Of a stretch of 64,000 nt of DNA, positions 56,289 to 63,336 are shown piece after piece (the stretch's first letter is position 1; each line of letters begins with the position of its first letter). The stretch is from DASQHW01 sp038238245 (GTDB lineage Bacteria > Actinomycetota > Acidimicrobiia > IMCC26256 > PALSA-610): the NCBI GenBank assembly GCA_038238245.1, contig JBBRXX010000010.1:1-64000 (forward strand). The letters run 5' to 3'. The position numbers and the translations under genes were made by a program. The notes below the pieces were generated by a model, which saw only the letters and a program-made list of their open reading frames with translations, searched no databases and was not told where the DNA came from.

Positions 56289-57554
56289 TCAGCGGGGCGG
56301 GGCATTCCCGCGCGCCGGATGGGCCCAGAGAATGGCCCGGGCGGGGCGATCGAGGCGGACGTAGTACCAGGCCCACCGCAGCAGGACCTGGAGGCGGTTC
56401 TCGAATCCGATCAGGTAGTAGATGTGCACGACGAGCCATGCGACCCAGCCGGGAAATCCGTGTAAGCGGAACGGGCCCACCTGGCCCACCGCGGACTGGC
56501 GACCGATCGTGGCCAGCGTGCCCTTGTCGCGGTAGCGGAACGGCCGCTTGGCATCGCCGTCGACGATGTGGCGCGCGACGTAACGCCCGGCTTGCATCGC
56601 CGGCGGCGACACCATCGGCAAGACGTTGCCGTGACGGTCGTGCGTCGCCGCGACGTCGCCGATCGCGAAGGCGCCGTGCACGCCGATGACGCGTAGGTGG
56701 TCGTCGACCTCGATCCGGCGGGGCGAGTCGTGCACGATGTCGTTGGGTCGCACACCCGCCGTCCACACCATCGTTGCCGTCGGCACATCGGCGCCGTCGT
56801 GCAACACCACGCCCTTGTCGTCGGCGGACGCGACGAGCGTGTTCGTTCGTACGTCGATGCCGCGCCGTTCGAGCTCCCGGCGCGCGTAGTCCGACAGTCG
56901 GGGCACGAACATGGCCAGCAGCCGATCGGCGCCTTCGAGCAGGAGGATCGACACCTCCGACGGTGGGATCTCCGGGTACTCGTGGGGCAGCACGAGCCGT
57001 ACGAGCTCGGCGAGGGCGCCCGCGTACTCGACACCGGTCGGTCCCCCGCCGACGATGCAGAACGTGAGCAACCGGCGGCGCTCGTCGGTGTCGGTGACGC
57101 ACGCGGCCTGCTCGAGGCACTCGAGGACGTGGTTCCGCAGCTGGAGCGCTTCGCCGAGGTCCTTCAACCCCAGCGCGTGACGAGCGATCGAGTCGTTGCC
57201 GTAGTAGTTCGTGACGCTGCCGGTGGCGATGACCACGTAGTCGTACGCGAGCACGCTTCCGTCTGCGAAGTGCACGCGCTTGCCCTCGAAGTCGACACGC
57301 GAGACATCACCCATGCGGTAGCGGACGTTCGCCGCGCCGCGCAGCACCTTTCGCAACGGCGCCGCGATCTCCGAAGGATTCAGCAGGCAGCTCGCGACCT
57401 GGTACAGCAGCGGGGTGAAGAGGTGATAGTTGTGCCGATCGACGAGCACGGCGTCGACCGGTTGATCGCGCAGGGCCTTTGCGCACTGGAGGCCGCCGAA
57501 GCCCCCACCGATGACGACAACACGCGGGAGCGGCTTCGTGGCCATCGACAACAT
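56289..57554 (-). CDS. ndh: Type II NADH dehydrogenase (NDH-2)
   Basis: About 421 residues with two Rossmann folds. FAD: VVVIGGGFGGLQCAKALRDQP at the N-terminus. NADH: FCIVGGGPTGVEYAGALAEL near residue 165. The quinone-site region follows PMVSPPAMQAGRYVARHI, and the C-terminal amphipathic and hydrophobic segments (WVAWLVVHIYYLIGFENRLQVLLRW) anchor it to the membrane. It transfers electrons from NADH to quinone without proton pumping. Starts ATG 57554 or ATG 57545 are equivalent. Confidence 0.88.
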   Translation of the reverse strand: MLSMATKPLPRVVVIGGGFGGLQCAKALRDQPVDAVLVDRHNYHLFTPLLYQVASCLLNPSEIAAPLRKVLRGAANVRYRMGDVSRVDFEGKRVHFADGSVLAYDYVVIATGSVTNYYGNDSIARHALGLKDLGEALQLRNHVLECLEQAACVTDTDERRRLLTFCIVGGGPTGVEYAGALAELVRLVLPHEYPEIPPSEVSILLLEGADRLLAMFVPRLSDYARRELERRGIDVRTNTLVASADDKGVVLHDGADVPTATMVWTAGVRPNDIVHDSPRRIEVDDHLRVIGVHGAFAIGDVAATHDRHGNVLPMVSPPAMQAGRYVARHIVDGDAKRPFRYRDKGTLATIGRQSAVGQVGPFRLHGFPGWVAWLVVHIYYLIGFENRLQVLLRWAWYYVRLDRPARAILWAHPARGNAPPR

Positions 57555-57669
57555 TGTCGCGAATCGTACGGCGTGTCCCCGTACGGGCGTCATACCCGGT
57601 GGATGCCGCGCCGAGGATGGCAGTAGAACACGCTATGGGGATTTCGTATCCATCGTCAAAGGGGTCTAC

Positions 57670-58758
57670 ATGCTGCGCATACTCCGCCGGTCGTTCGCGG
57701 TGGGAGGCATCGCCCTCGCCGTCGTGTTCGGCTTCGCACTTCCGGCGTCCGCAAGGGGCCGGATCGTCCATCAGGGCCAGTCGATCCAAGCCGCGATCAA
57801 CGCCGCGTCACCCGGCGACACGATCATTGTCAGCCCCGGCGTGTACCGCGAGAACCTGTCGATCACCAAGAACGACCTGACGATCATCGGGAACGGCGCC
57901 ACCCTCCGGCCGCCGGCCACCGCCGCCAGGTCGACCGTGTGCGACCTCGTCTTCGCCGACGACCCGTCACACGTACCGCCGGCGTCGAACGGCGTCTGCA
58001 TCGCGGGCCAGATCGACTTCGACACGTTCCAGGTCACGAAGCCGGTCAGCGACACACGGATCATCGGTCTGCACGTCGCGGGGTTCGCGGCATCCGGCAT
58101 CATGCAGGTCGGCGGTAAGGACTCGCGCTTCATCTTCAACAACGCGTCCGACAACGAGGAGTACGGCTTCTTCGCGTTGCTCTCGACCGGCACGGACATG
58201 ATCGCGAACCGCGCATCGGGCAGTGGCGAAGCCGGCCTCTACGTCGGCGACTCGCCGGATGCCGACGCGAAGCTCGTTGCGAACGACCTCTCTCACAATC
58301 TGTTCGGCATCTTCGTCCGTGACGCGCAGCACCTGAAGATCACCGGCAACTTCGTGCACGACAACTGCGTTGGCATGTTGGTCCTCGCCGATGCACCGGG
58401 ACCGGCAGGTGACGCGCGTGTGCGGGGCAACCTGTTCACGAATAACAACCAGCTGTGCCAGATCCCCGCAGAAGAAGGTGGCGGGGCTATTGGAGGTATC
58501 GGTATCGGGCTCGAGGGCGCGCATGGTGTCGACATTCGCGGCAACATCATCACCGGCAACACCTCCCCGGGAGGTGTCGGCGACGAGCACGCGGGCATCG
58601 CGGTGGTCACCGGCGAGGGCGGCACTGCCGCCACCGACAACACGGTGAAGGGGAACATCATCACCCACAACTCTCCGGACATCCTCTGGGACCGCGCCGG
58701 GAGCAACACGTTCCGGGCCAACATTTGCGACACGAGCAACCCGAACGGGCTCTGCTGA
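57670..58758 (+). CDS. Secreted right-handed parallel beta-helix protein
   Basis: 362 residues. Signal peptide at 1-30 (RSFAVGGIALAVVFGFALPASARG) followed by SIQAAINAASPGDTIIVSPGVYRENLSITKNDLTIIGNG, the canonical opening of pectate-lyase-like (Beta_helix/NosD-type) proteins. Then coil repeats such as IIGLHVAG, FIFNNASDN, LVANDLSHNLFGIFVRD, LKITGNFVHDN, VDIRGNIITGN and VKGNIITHN. It likely binds or cleaves an external polysaccharide. Cysteines at four places (TVCDLV, GVCIAG, DNCVGM, NLC end) may form disulfides. ATG 57670. No catalytic residues assigned. Confidence 0.85.
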   Translation: MLRILRRSFAVGGIALAVVFGFALPASARGRIVHQGQSIQAAINAASPGDTIIVSPGVYRENLSITKNDLTIIGNGATLRPPATAARSTVCDLVFADDPSHVPPASNGVCIAGQIDFDTFQVTKPVSDTRIIGLHVAGFAASGIMQVGGKDSRFIFNNASDNEEYGFFALLSTGTDMIANRASGSGEAGLYVGDSPDADAKLVANDLSHNLFGIFVRDAQHLKITGNFVHDNCVGMLVLADAPGPAGDARVRGNLFTNNNQLCQIPAEEGGGAIGGIGIGLEGAHGVDIRGNIITGNTSPGGVGDEHAGIAVVTGEGGTAATDNTVKGNIITHNSPDILWDRAGSNTFRANICDTSNPNGLC

Positions 58759-58780
58759 GCGACCCGGTAGAATGAGGGTT

Positions 58781-58819
58781 CCGCCGCGGGCCTACCGCAC
58801 ACGCACCGGCCCGCGGCGG
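58781..58819 (+). terminator. GC-rich hairpin between the beta-helix gene and ssrA
   Basis: CCGCCGCGGGCC and GGCCCGCGGCGG form a perfect 12-bp stem with a 15-nt loop. It starts 23 bp after the stop at 58758 and ends 25 bp before ssrA. A likely terminator for the beta-helix gene. A TAGAAT hexamer at 58768-58773 could instead be a -10 box giving a tmRNA precursor. Confidence 0.6.
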
Positions 58820-58844
58820 GACCTCTCCACGAGGGCATTGACAA

Positions 58845-59197
58845 GGGGGTGCGTGGCTTCGATCTCGAGGATCGAGGTGGGGGAAGCGAGCCGACGTCGC
58901 CGGAACGTCGAAAAAGAGCCGGCAACACCAATACACGCCAACAACAACAACATGGCGATGGCTGCCTGACATAGTCAGTAGCCCGCCCGCATCGGATTCG
59001 TCATTCGTCTGAGCGAGGCGTCATCCAGGATGGCTCACCGATCGGCAAGGCCTCGGGGCCGACCGGGACATCAAAACGAGGCTGGCTCGCCGACAGGATG
59101 CCGTTGGCCTGTCGGCGGGTGAGACCTTTCAGCGGCTGCGCTCGGAGAAGCCCCATCAAGAGCTCGGGAGACGCGGGTTCGACTCCCGCCACCTCCA
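58845..59197 (+). ncRNA. ssrA: tmRNA
   Basis: The 5' acceptor strand GGGGGTG (58845-58851) pairs with CACCTCC (59190-59196) with one G-U pair, discriminator A 59197. 5' body GCGTGGCTTCGATC matches the conserved tmRNA start, and the 3' end GCGGG-TTCGACT-CCCGC is the T arm. The tag is encoded at 58910-58969: resume codon after ACGTC, peptide EKEPATPIHANNNNMAMAA then TGA, so it ends AMAA rather than the common ALAA. CCA not encoded. It rescues stalled ribosomes with SmpB (52501-52965). Length 353 nt, normal. Confidence 0.92.
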
Positions 59198-59284
59198 CTT
59201 ACCTACTCACTCAGGCATGTTCACGAGCTTTCGCGAGATCGCGCACGGTTTGGAGGAGCGCGACGTTCGCGGAGGGCGACTCTT

Positions 59285-59340
59285 GCGAACGCCCGTTCGT
59301 GGACCTCGCGCTTCGGCGAACGGCCGTTGGTAGATCTCGC
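59285..59340 (+). repeat. Pair of 25-bp imperfect direct repeats downstream of ssrA
   Basis: GCGAACGCCCGTTCGTGGAC (59285, 25 bp in full) and GCGAACGGCCGTTGGTAGAT (59316, 25 bp in full) match at 21 of 25 positions, 31 bp apart. The remainder of 59198-59387 shows no gene. A tmRNA 3' end is a common integration site, but no integrase is seen here. Confidence 0.45.
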
Positions 59341-59387
59341 CTCGCGTCAGAACCCTGAGCCAGGCCTGCGTCGGTAGAGTCCGGCCA

Positions 59388-60032
59388 ATGGCCGAGCTCC
59401 CGTTCGATGCGCAGGAGCGACTCGAGTTGTGCGATCTCTTCGCCGCACTCGGGCCTTCCGTTCCTACGCTCCTCGAGGGTTGGGCTGCACACGATCTCGC
59501 TGCTCACTTCGTCTTGCGAGAGCGCGATCTCATTGCCGGCCCTTGCATTGTTCTTCCCGGCACGTTCCAACGGTTCGCCGAGAGGCGCAGGGCCAGACTC
59601 GCGGAGAGCAAAGACTTCACGTGGCTGGTCACGCGGATCCGGTCGGGTCCTCCCATCGGATTCTTCCGCATCGGATGGGTCCGGTCCTTCCCAAACCTGA
59701 ATGAGTTCTTCGTTCACCACGAGGACTTGCGCAGAGCGAACGGGCTGGGACCCCGTACCCTGGCGTCCGCACTGGAAGCTGCCTTGTGGCGAAACGTCCG
59801 TCGAAGCAGCCGCTATCTGACTCGACGGCTACGCAATGCCGGGCTCGACATGGAGTGCCCGGCACTCGGCGAACGGATGAGCGTTCGGCCGGGCGAGCCC
59901 AGAGCTCGACTCAGCGGCCCGCCGGGCGAGCTCCTCTTGTATGTCTTCGGACGCCAGACTGTGGCGCAGGTCGAGGTGAGCGGATCACCGGAGGCTGTCG
60001 CGGCGGTGCACCGCACGCATCTCGGCATGTGA
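59388..60032 (+). CDS. TIGR03085-type metal-binding protein (mycothiol/DinB family)
   Basis: 214 residues. It opens with LPFDAQERLELCDLFAALGPSVPTLLEGWAAHDLAAHFVLRERDLIAGP, showing the W-x-x-H-D-L-x-A-H-x-x-x-R-E motif of TIGR03085. FVHHEDLRRANG near residue 108 supplies the other metal ligand (H-H-E-D). The tail (VAQVEVSGSPEAVAAVHRT) is the usual alpha-beta end. Metal-dependent thiol-transferase or isomerase related to mycothiol. It lies just after the tmRNA. Confidence 0.85.
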   Translation: MAELPFDAQERLELCDLFAALGPSVPTLLEGWAAHDLAAHFVLRERDLIAGPCIVLPGTFQRFAERRRARLAESKDFTWLVTRIRSGPPIGFFRIGWVRSFPNLNEFFVHHEDLRRANGLGPRTLASALEAALWRNVRRSSRYLTRRLRNAGLDMECPALGERMSVRPGEPRARLSGPPGELLLYVFGRQTVAQVEVSGSPEAVAAVHRTHLGM

Positions 60033-60118
60033 GCCCACCGTGCCGCGCGAGCGAGCGAACATGACGGATTCGACGACATGGCATGGATTCGGAATGGTCT
60101 GCGAGCTCGAGCAGCTGG

Positions 60119-60484
60119 CTACGACGGCTTGGCGTAGGTCTCCGCGGTAGTGCTCTCGAACTCGAACGCGACGAACGGTTCCTTGCTCGTCACCCATGCG
60201 TCGTGTCCGGGTTCGATCACGTATGCCGCGCCCGGTGTGAGGTCTTGCTCGGTGCCGTCGTCGTGGCGCACGTGCAATGTGCCGGCAGTGACCGTACCTA
60301 CGTGGCGGGCGCGGCAGCTGTCCGTCCCGACAACGGGCTTGACCGACTCGGACCATCGCCAACCCGGTTGTGCCGTCATGCGCATTGCCTTCGCGGACCC
60401 GAGGTCGACGACCTCGATGCGCGCCTTGTCGGGCGTACGCACCTCGTCGGCGGAGTCGAAGCTCTTCTTTGCGATGCTGGCCAT
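60119..60484 (-). CDS. Cupin-domain protein
   Basis: 121 residues forming one cupin: motif 1 region CRARHVGTVTAGTLHVRHDDGTEQDLTPGAAYVIEPGHDAWVTSKEP with G(X)...H and the PG...PGHDAW second motif, giving two His for a metal (H61-like and H94-like). Short N-terminal strand with EVVDLGSAKAMRMTAQPGWRWSES. It may bind a small ligand or be a regulator or oxygenase. It is the last of three genes (flavodoxin-like, ABM-like, cupin) on the minus strand. Confidence 0.8.
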   Translation of the reverse strand: MASIAKKSFDSADEVRTPDKARIEVVDLGSAKAMRMTAQPGWRWSESVKPVVGTDSCRARHVGTVTAGTLHVRHDDGTEQDLTPGAAYVIEPGHDAWVTSKEPFVAFEFESTTAETYAKPS

Positions 60485-60541
60485 TGGTGTCCTTCCTTAC
60501 GGTTGTTTCACGGTCTCTTCAACGAGCCATGGACGCTGATA

Positions 60542-60835
60542 TCAGTTGCGATCGTCGATCACGTCGAGGTCGATGAACTGCATCGGGCCGTCGACCATTG
60601 TGCTCTGCTTCTGACCGAACTCGTTCGTCTCCGGCAGGTTCGAGTTGACCATGGCGGACTCGTACGAGTCGAAGAACGCGAGCACGAGGTAGTGGTCCGG
60701 GTCGTTGCGGTCTCGACCGACAATCGAGCGCCGCAAGGTTCTCTTTCCTTCGCTTGCCTTTTCCCACTCGCGCTCGAGTTTCTGGATGTCGTCGATGTTC
60801 TTCGTGCGCATGTCGATGATCTGAACGAAGCTCAC
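60542..60835 (-). CDS. ABM/dimeric alpha-beta-barrel-like small protein
   Basis: 97 residues: MSFVQIIDMRTKNIDDIQKLEREWEKASEGKRTLRRSIVGRDRNDPDHYLVLAFFDSYESAMVNSNLPETNEFGQK. The beta-alpha-beta pattern with FDSYESAM and the catalytic-type N/H positions resembles antibiotic-biosynthesis-monooxygenase-like dimers (a short form). It is in line with the flavodoxin-like gene before and cupin after. Function unknown. Confidence 0.65.
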   Translation of the reverse strand: MSFVQIIDMRTKNIDDIQKLEREWEKASEGKRTLRRSIVGRDRNDPDHYLVLAFFDSYESAMVNSNLPETNEFGQKQSTMVDGPMQFIDLDVIDDRN

Positions 60836-60852
60836 GGGAGCCCTCCTATTTC

Positions 60853-61602
60853 TTATCGGTGTTCAGGGTTCGGAAAATCGAATCGGCAGCCGGCATCCCA
60901 CTCAGAACGCTGATTGCCGTGGACGGGGATGCCGCCGGCGTCGGTGATCATGCGGGCGAGGTGCAGCAAGTTCCACGTCATGAACGTGGTGTTGCGGTTC
61001 GTGAAGTCGTTCGCGGGCCCGCCGGATCCCGGATCGAGGTATGACGGGCCGGGGCCGGCTTCACCGATCCAACCCGCGTCGGCCTGAGGTGGGATGACGT
61101 AGCCGAGGTGCTGCAACGAATACAGGACGTTCATCGCGCAATGCTTCACGCCGTCTTCGTTGCCGGTAACGAGACACCCACCGACGCGTCCGTAGTAGAC
61201 GTACTGCCCAGCGTCGTTGAGCAGGTGGCTGTTGCCATAGAGCCGTTCGATGATCTGAGTGCAGACCGAAGACTTCTCGCCGAGCCAGATCGGCGTGCAG
61301 ATCACAAGGATCTGCGCCGCGGAAACCTGCTCGAAGATGGCGGGCCAGTCGTCACGTTCCCAGCCATGCTCGGTCATGTCCGGCCACACGCCTGTCGCGA
61401 TGTCGTGGTCGACGGCCCTCACGACATCAACCGTCACGCCTTGGCGACGCATGATCTCGATGGCGACGTCAGCGAGACCCTGCGTGTGTGATTGCTCGGG
61501 CGAGCGCTTGAGCGTGCAGTTGATGAACAGCGCCCGCAGATCGGAGAAATCCCACTGACTCTGCTGGCACAGCTCTTCCTGCTGGGCGGTCAATGGGGTC
61601 AC
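60853..61602 (-). CDS. Flavodoxin-like FMN-binding NAD(P)H-dependent protein
   Basis: 249 residues. FINCTLKRSPEQSHTQGLADVAIEIM begins the NADPH-dependent FMN reductase/flavodoxin-like family (phosphate loop SPEQSHT), CTPIWLGEKSSVCTQIIERLYG holds the second FMN contact, and GGCLVTGNEDGVKHCAMNVLYSLQHLGYVIPP is typical too. Such proteins reduce quinones, azo compounds or iron. It starts ATG 61602, next to the ECF sigma/anti-sigma pair. Confidence 0.8.
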   Translation of the reverse strand: MTPLTAQQEELCQQSQWDFSDLRALFINCTLKRSPEQSHTQGLADVAIEIMRRQGVTVDVVRAVDHDIATGVWPDMTEHGWERDDWPAIFEQVSAAQILVICTPIWLGEKSSVCTQIIERLYGNSHLLNDAGQYVYYGRVGGCLVTGNEDGVKHCAMNVLYSLQHLGYVIPPQADAGWIGEAGPGPSYLDPGSGGPANDFTNRNTTFMTWNLLHLARMITDAGGIPVHGNQRSEWDAGCRFDFPNPEHR

Positions 61603-61709
61603 TCGCTGCTTCCTCTCGCTTGTCGGTGTCCTTCGATCACCTCGTCAGACGCCTTTCCGTGACTGTCTTCGCACAAGAGGCGTGCGTTACAGAAGTTTCC
61701 GCCTGGTAT

Positions 61710-61970
61710 CTAGTTGTCCGCGCGCCAACGCCGGTAGAGCCCGATGAGCTCGTCGAGAGCGTCGTCGGTGAGCGCGTCGGGTTCGGCGCGTCCGAGCGCG
61801 TCGATCGTGGCTCGCAGCTGAGCGAGGTATTCCGAACAATGGGGGCACGCGGCGAGATGCACTTCGAGCCGCTGGCGATCTCGAGATGCCAGGTGGCCGT
61901 CGAGATAGTCGGCCATCAGCGCGACGGCTTGCCGGCAGACAAGAGCTCGGCGCCTCCGCCAGAACCTCAT
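61710..61970 (-). CDS. Zinc-finger anti-sigma factor (ZAS/HC2 type)
   Basis: 86 residues. The N-terminal helix has CRQAVALMADYLDGHLASRDRQRLEVHLAACPHCSEYLAQL: Cys, then H-x3-C-x2-C (HLAACPHC), the ZAS motif that clamps ECF sigma factors. No membrane helix, so it is a soluble redox- or metal-sensing anti-sigma. Its ATG overlaps the sigma stop (ATGA). Confidence 0.85.
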   Translation of the reverse strand: MRFWRRRRALVCRQAVALMADYLDGHLASRDRQRLEVHLAACPHCSEYLAQLRATIDALGRAEPDALTDDALDELIGLYRRWRADN

Positions 61971-62587
61971 CGTGGTAAACCGGTCATGTCGGCTGCCAGC
62001 AGCTGACGAAGCCGCGCTCGACCTCGATGAAGGATCACTCGCTGGTTCGCGTCGGTGACGCCGAGGAGCTCGGCGACGTCGCCGGCAGAGAGTCCTTCGA
62101 GATCACGCAAGGCCACGACCTGGCGTTGCTGAGCAGGTAAGAGCGGCAGGAGCTCCTGCACCCGGGCGGCGACGTGGTCGGCCAAAAGCCGGTCGTCTAC
62201 CTGGTCGGCCCACGGCTCGGGCGGTGACACCCACGCACCCGACCTGTCGAAACGATCCTCCACGACGCCCTCGTCGGGACGGCCCGCGCGTTGTTCGCGG
62301 CCTGCTGCCGAACGAGCGCGGTTGAGCAGAATCTGGAACAGCCACGTTGCGAGCGAGGAGCGACCCTCGAATCGCTCGATCCCGCGGAACACAGCCAACC
62401 AGACGTCTTGCGTGACCTCCTCGGCCACGGCACGAGTCCCGACTGTTGTCTCGGCCAAGCGAAGCAAGCGCGGCTGGTAGCTACTGATGAGCGCGACGAA
62501 CGCCGACTCGTCACCCGCCCGGAGCCGGTCGACCAGTTCGCCTTCGTCGTCCACGCGTCGAGACGCTACGACGATTCCCGCGTACAC
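61967..62587 (-). CDS. ECF RNA polymerase sigma factor
   Basis: 206 residues. Region 2 FVALISSYQPRLLRLAETTVGTRAVAEEVTQDVWLAVFRGIERFEGRSSLATWLFQILLNRARS (about 30-95), region 4 LLPAQQRQVVALRDLEGLSAGDVAELLGVTDANQRVILHRGRARLRQLL (about 145-195). Group IV (SigR/RpoE-like) layout. GTG start at 62587. It pairs with the zinc anti-sigma (ATGA overlap). Such pairs often respond to thiol or oxidative stress, an inference fitting the adjacent flavodoxin-like and cupin genes. Confidence 0.9.
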   Translation of the reverse strand: MYAGIVVASRRVDDEGELVDRLRAGDESAFVALISSYQPRLLRLAETTVGTRAVAEEVTQDVWLAVFRGIERFEGRSSLATWLFQILLNRARSAAGREQRAGRPDEGVVEDRFDRSGAWVSPPEPWADQVDDRLLADHVAARVQELLPLLPAQQRQVVALRDLEGLSAGDVAELLGVTDANQRVILHRGRARLRQLLAADMTGLPR

Positions 62588-62841
62588 GTACGCCTACGCG
62601 GAGCCGATGCGATACAGCCTGCGATGCGTCTCCGTCGCCCCCTGCAACACGGCGTTCGTGCCTTGCGCCATCGCGTCACCTCGCTTCTCCGAGAACAGTC
62701 CCTTCGACATCGGAGGCTGTTACGAAATTGCTCAGCGACTCTCCGTCTCCGGTGCCACCGCCGCAGCCATCGCGGGGGCAGCGGGTGTGGGCGGTCAAAC
62801 GGCGGAGGTGATCACGCGTTTGCGTCTCGGTTCCGCCGAAC
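62588..62841. other. Non-coding gap between sigma-factor gene and MarR operator
   Basis: About 250 bp between divergent genes. No convincing ORF, RNA or long repeat is seen. It should hold the promoter of the ECF sigma gene and that of the MarR gene. The only structured motif is the palindrome that follows. Confidence 0.5.
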
Positions 62842-62855
62842 ATGTAGCTCTACAT
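62842..62855. promoter_or_regulatory. Palindrome, likely operator of the MarR regulator
   Basis: ATGTAG-CT-CTACAT, 20 bp upstream of the ATG at 62875 (perfect 6-bp arms with 2-nt centre). The TATCCT -10-like box follows at 62863-62868. MarR proteins bind such short palindromes to repress themselves. Confidence 0.55.
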
Positions 62856-62874
62856 TCAATGCTATCCTGCATGT

Positions 62875-63336
62875 ATGACGGGACGTGGCACCCCGGACGC
62901 GGTACTCGTCGCCTCTCGTGCGCTCGTCGGCGTCGCCGCTCGATCGTTGGCGGAGACCGAAGACGCCGTCACACTGGTGCAGTACCGCGCGCTCGTTCTG
63001 CTCGCGGCACGCGGGGCGATGAATGTCGGGACGCTCGCAGAGGCACTTGCCGTCCATCAATCGACCGCGACCCGCCTCTGTGACCGGCTGGTGAAGCGAG
63101 GTTTGGTCGAGCGCAGCGCGGCACCGCAGAGCCGCCGAGAAGTGGTCGTGTCGCTCACGCGGGCGGGGCTCACGCTGCTCCGGTCGGTCACGACGAAGCG
63201 GCGAGCCGAGATCGACGAGATCCTCAAGCGCCTCAACGCGAAGCAGCGCGCCGCGGTCACTGACGCGTTCCTGCTGTTCGCCGACGCGGCAGGCGAGGCC
63301 CCCGACGACGCGTGGAAGCTCGGCTGGACCACGTGA
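62875..63336 (+). CDS. MarR-family transcriptional regulator
   Basis: 153 residues. Winged helix: LVQYRALVLLAARGAMNVGTLAEALAVHQSTATRLCDRLVKRGLVERSAAPQSRREVVVSLTRAGLTLLRSV (about 34-104), with recognition helix at STATRLCDRLV and wing DRR-like (PQSRREVVVSLT). It ends overlapping the ClC start (GTGA), so the two genes are cotranscribed and the regulator probably controls the channel. The putative ligand is unknown. Confidence 0.85.
   Translation: MTGRGTPDAVLVASRALVGVAARSLAETEDAVTLVQYRALVLLAARGAMNVGTLAEALAVHQSTATRLCDRLVKRGLVERSAAPQSRREVVVSLTRAGLTLLRSVTTKRRAEIDEILKRLNAKQRAAVTDAFLLFADAAGEAPDDAWKLGWTT

Noticed and set aside
59001..59198. Minus-strand frame beginning MEVAGVEPASPELL with GGSR-like protein end
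   Set aside because: It is the antisense of the tmRNA 3' half (T arm and acceptor). The peptide is a well-known artefact of misread tRNA/tmRNA genes.
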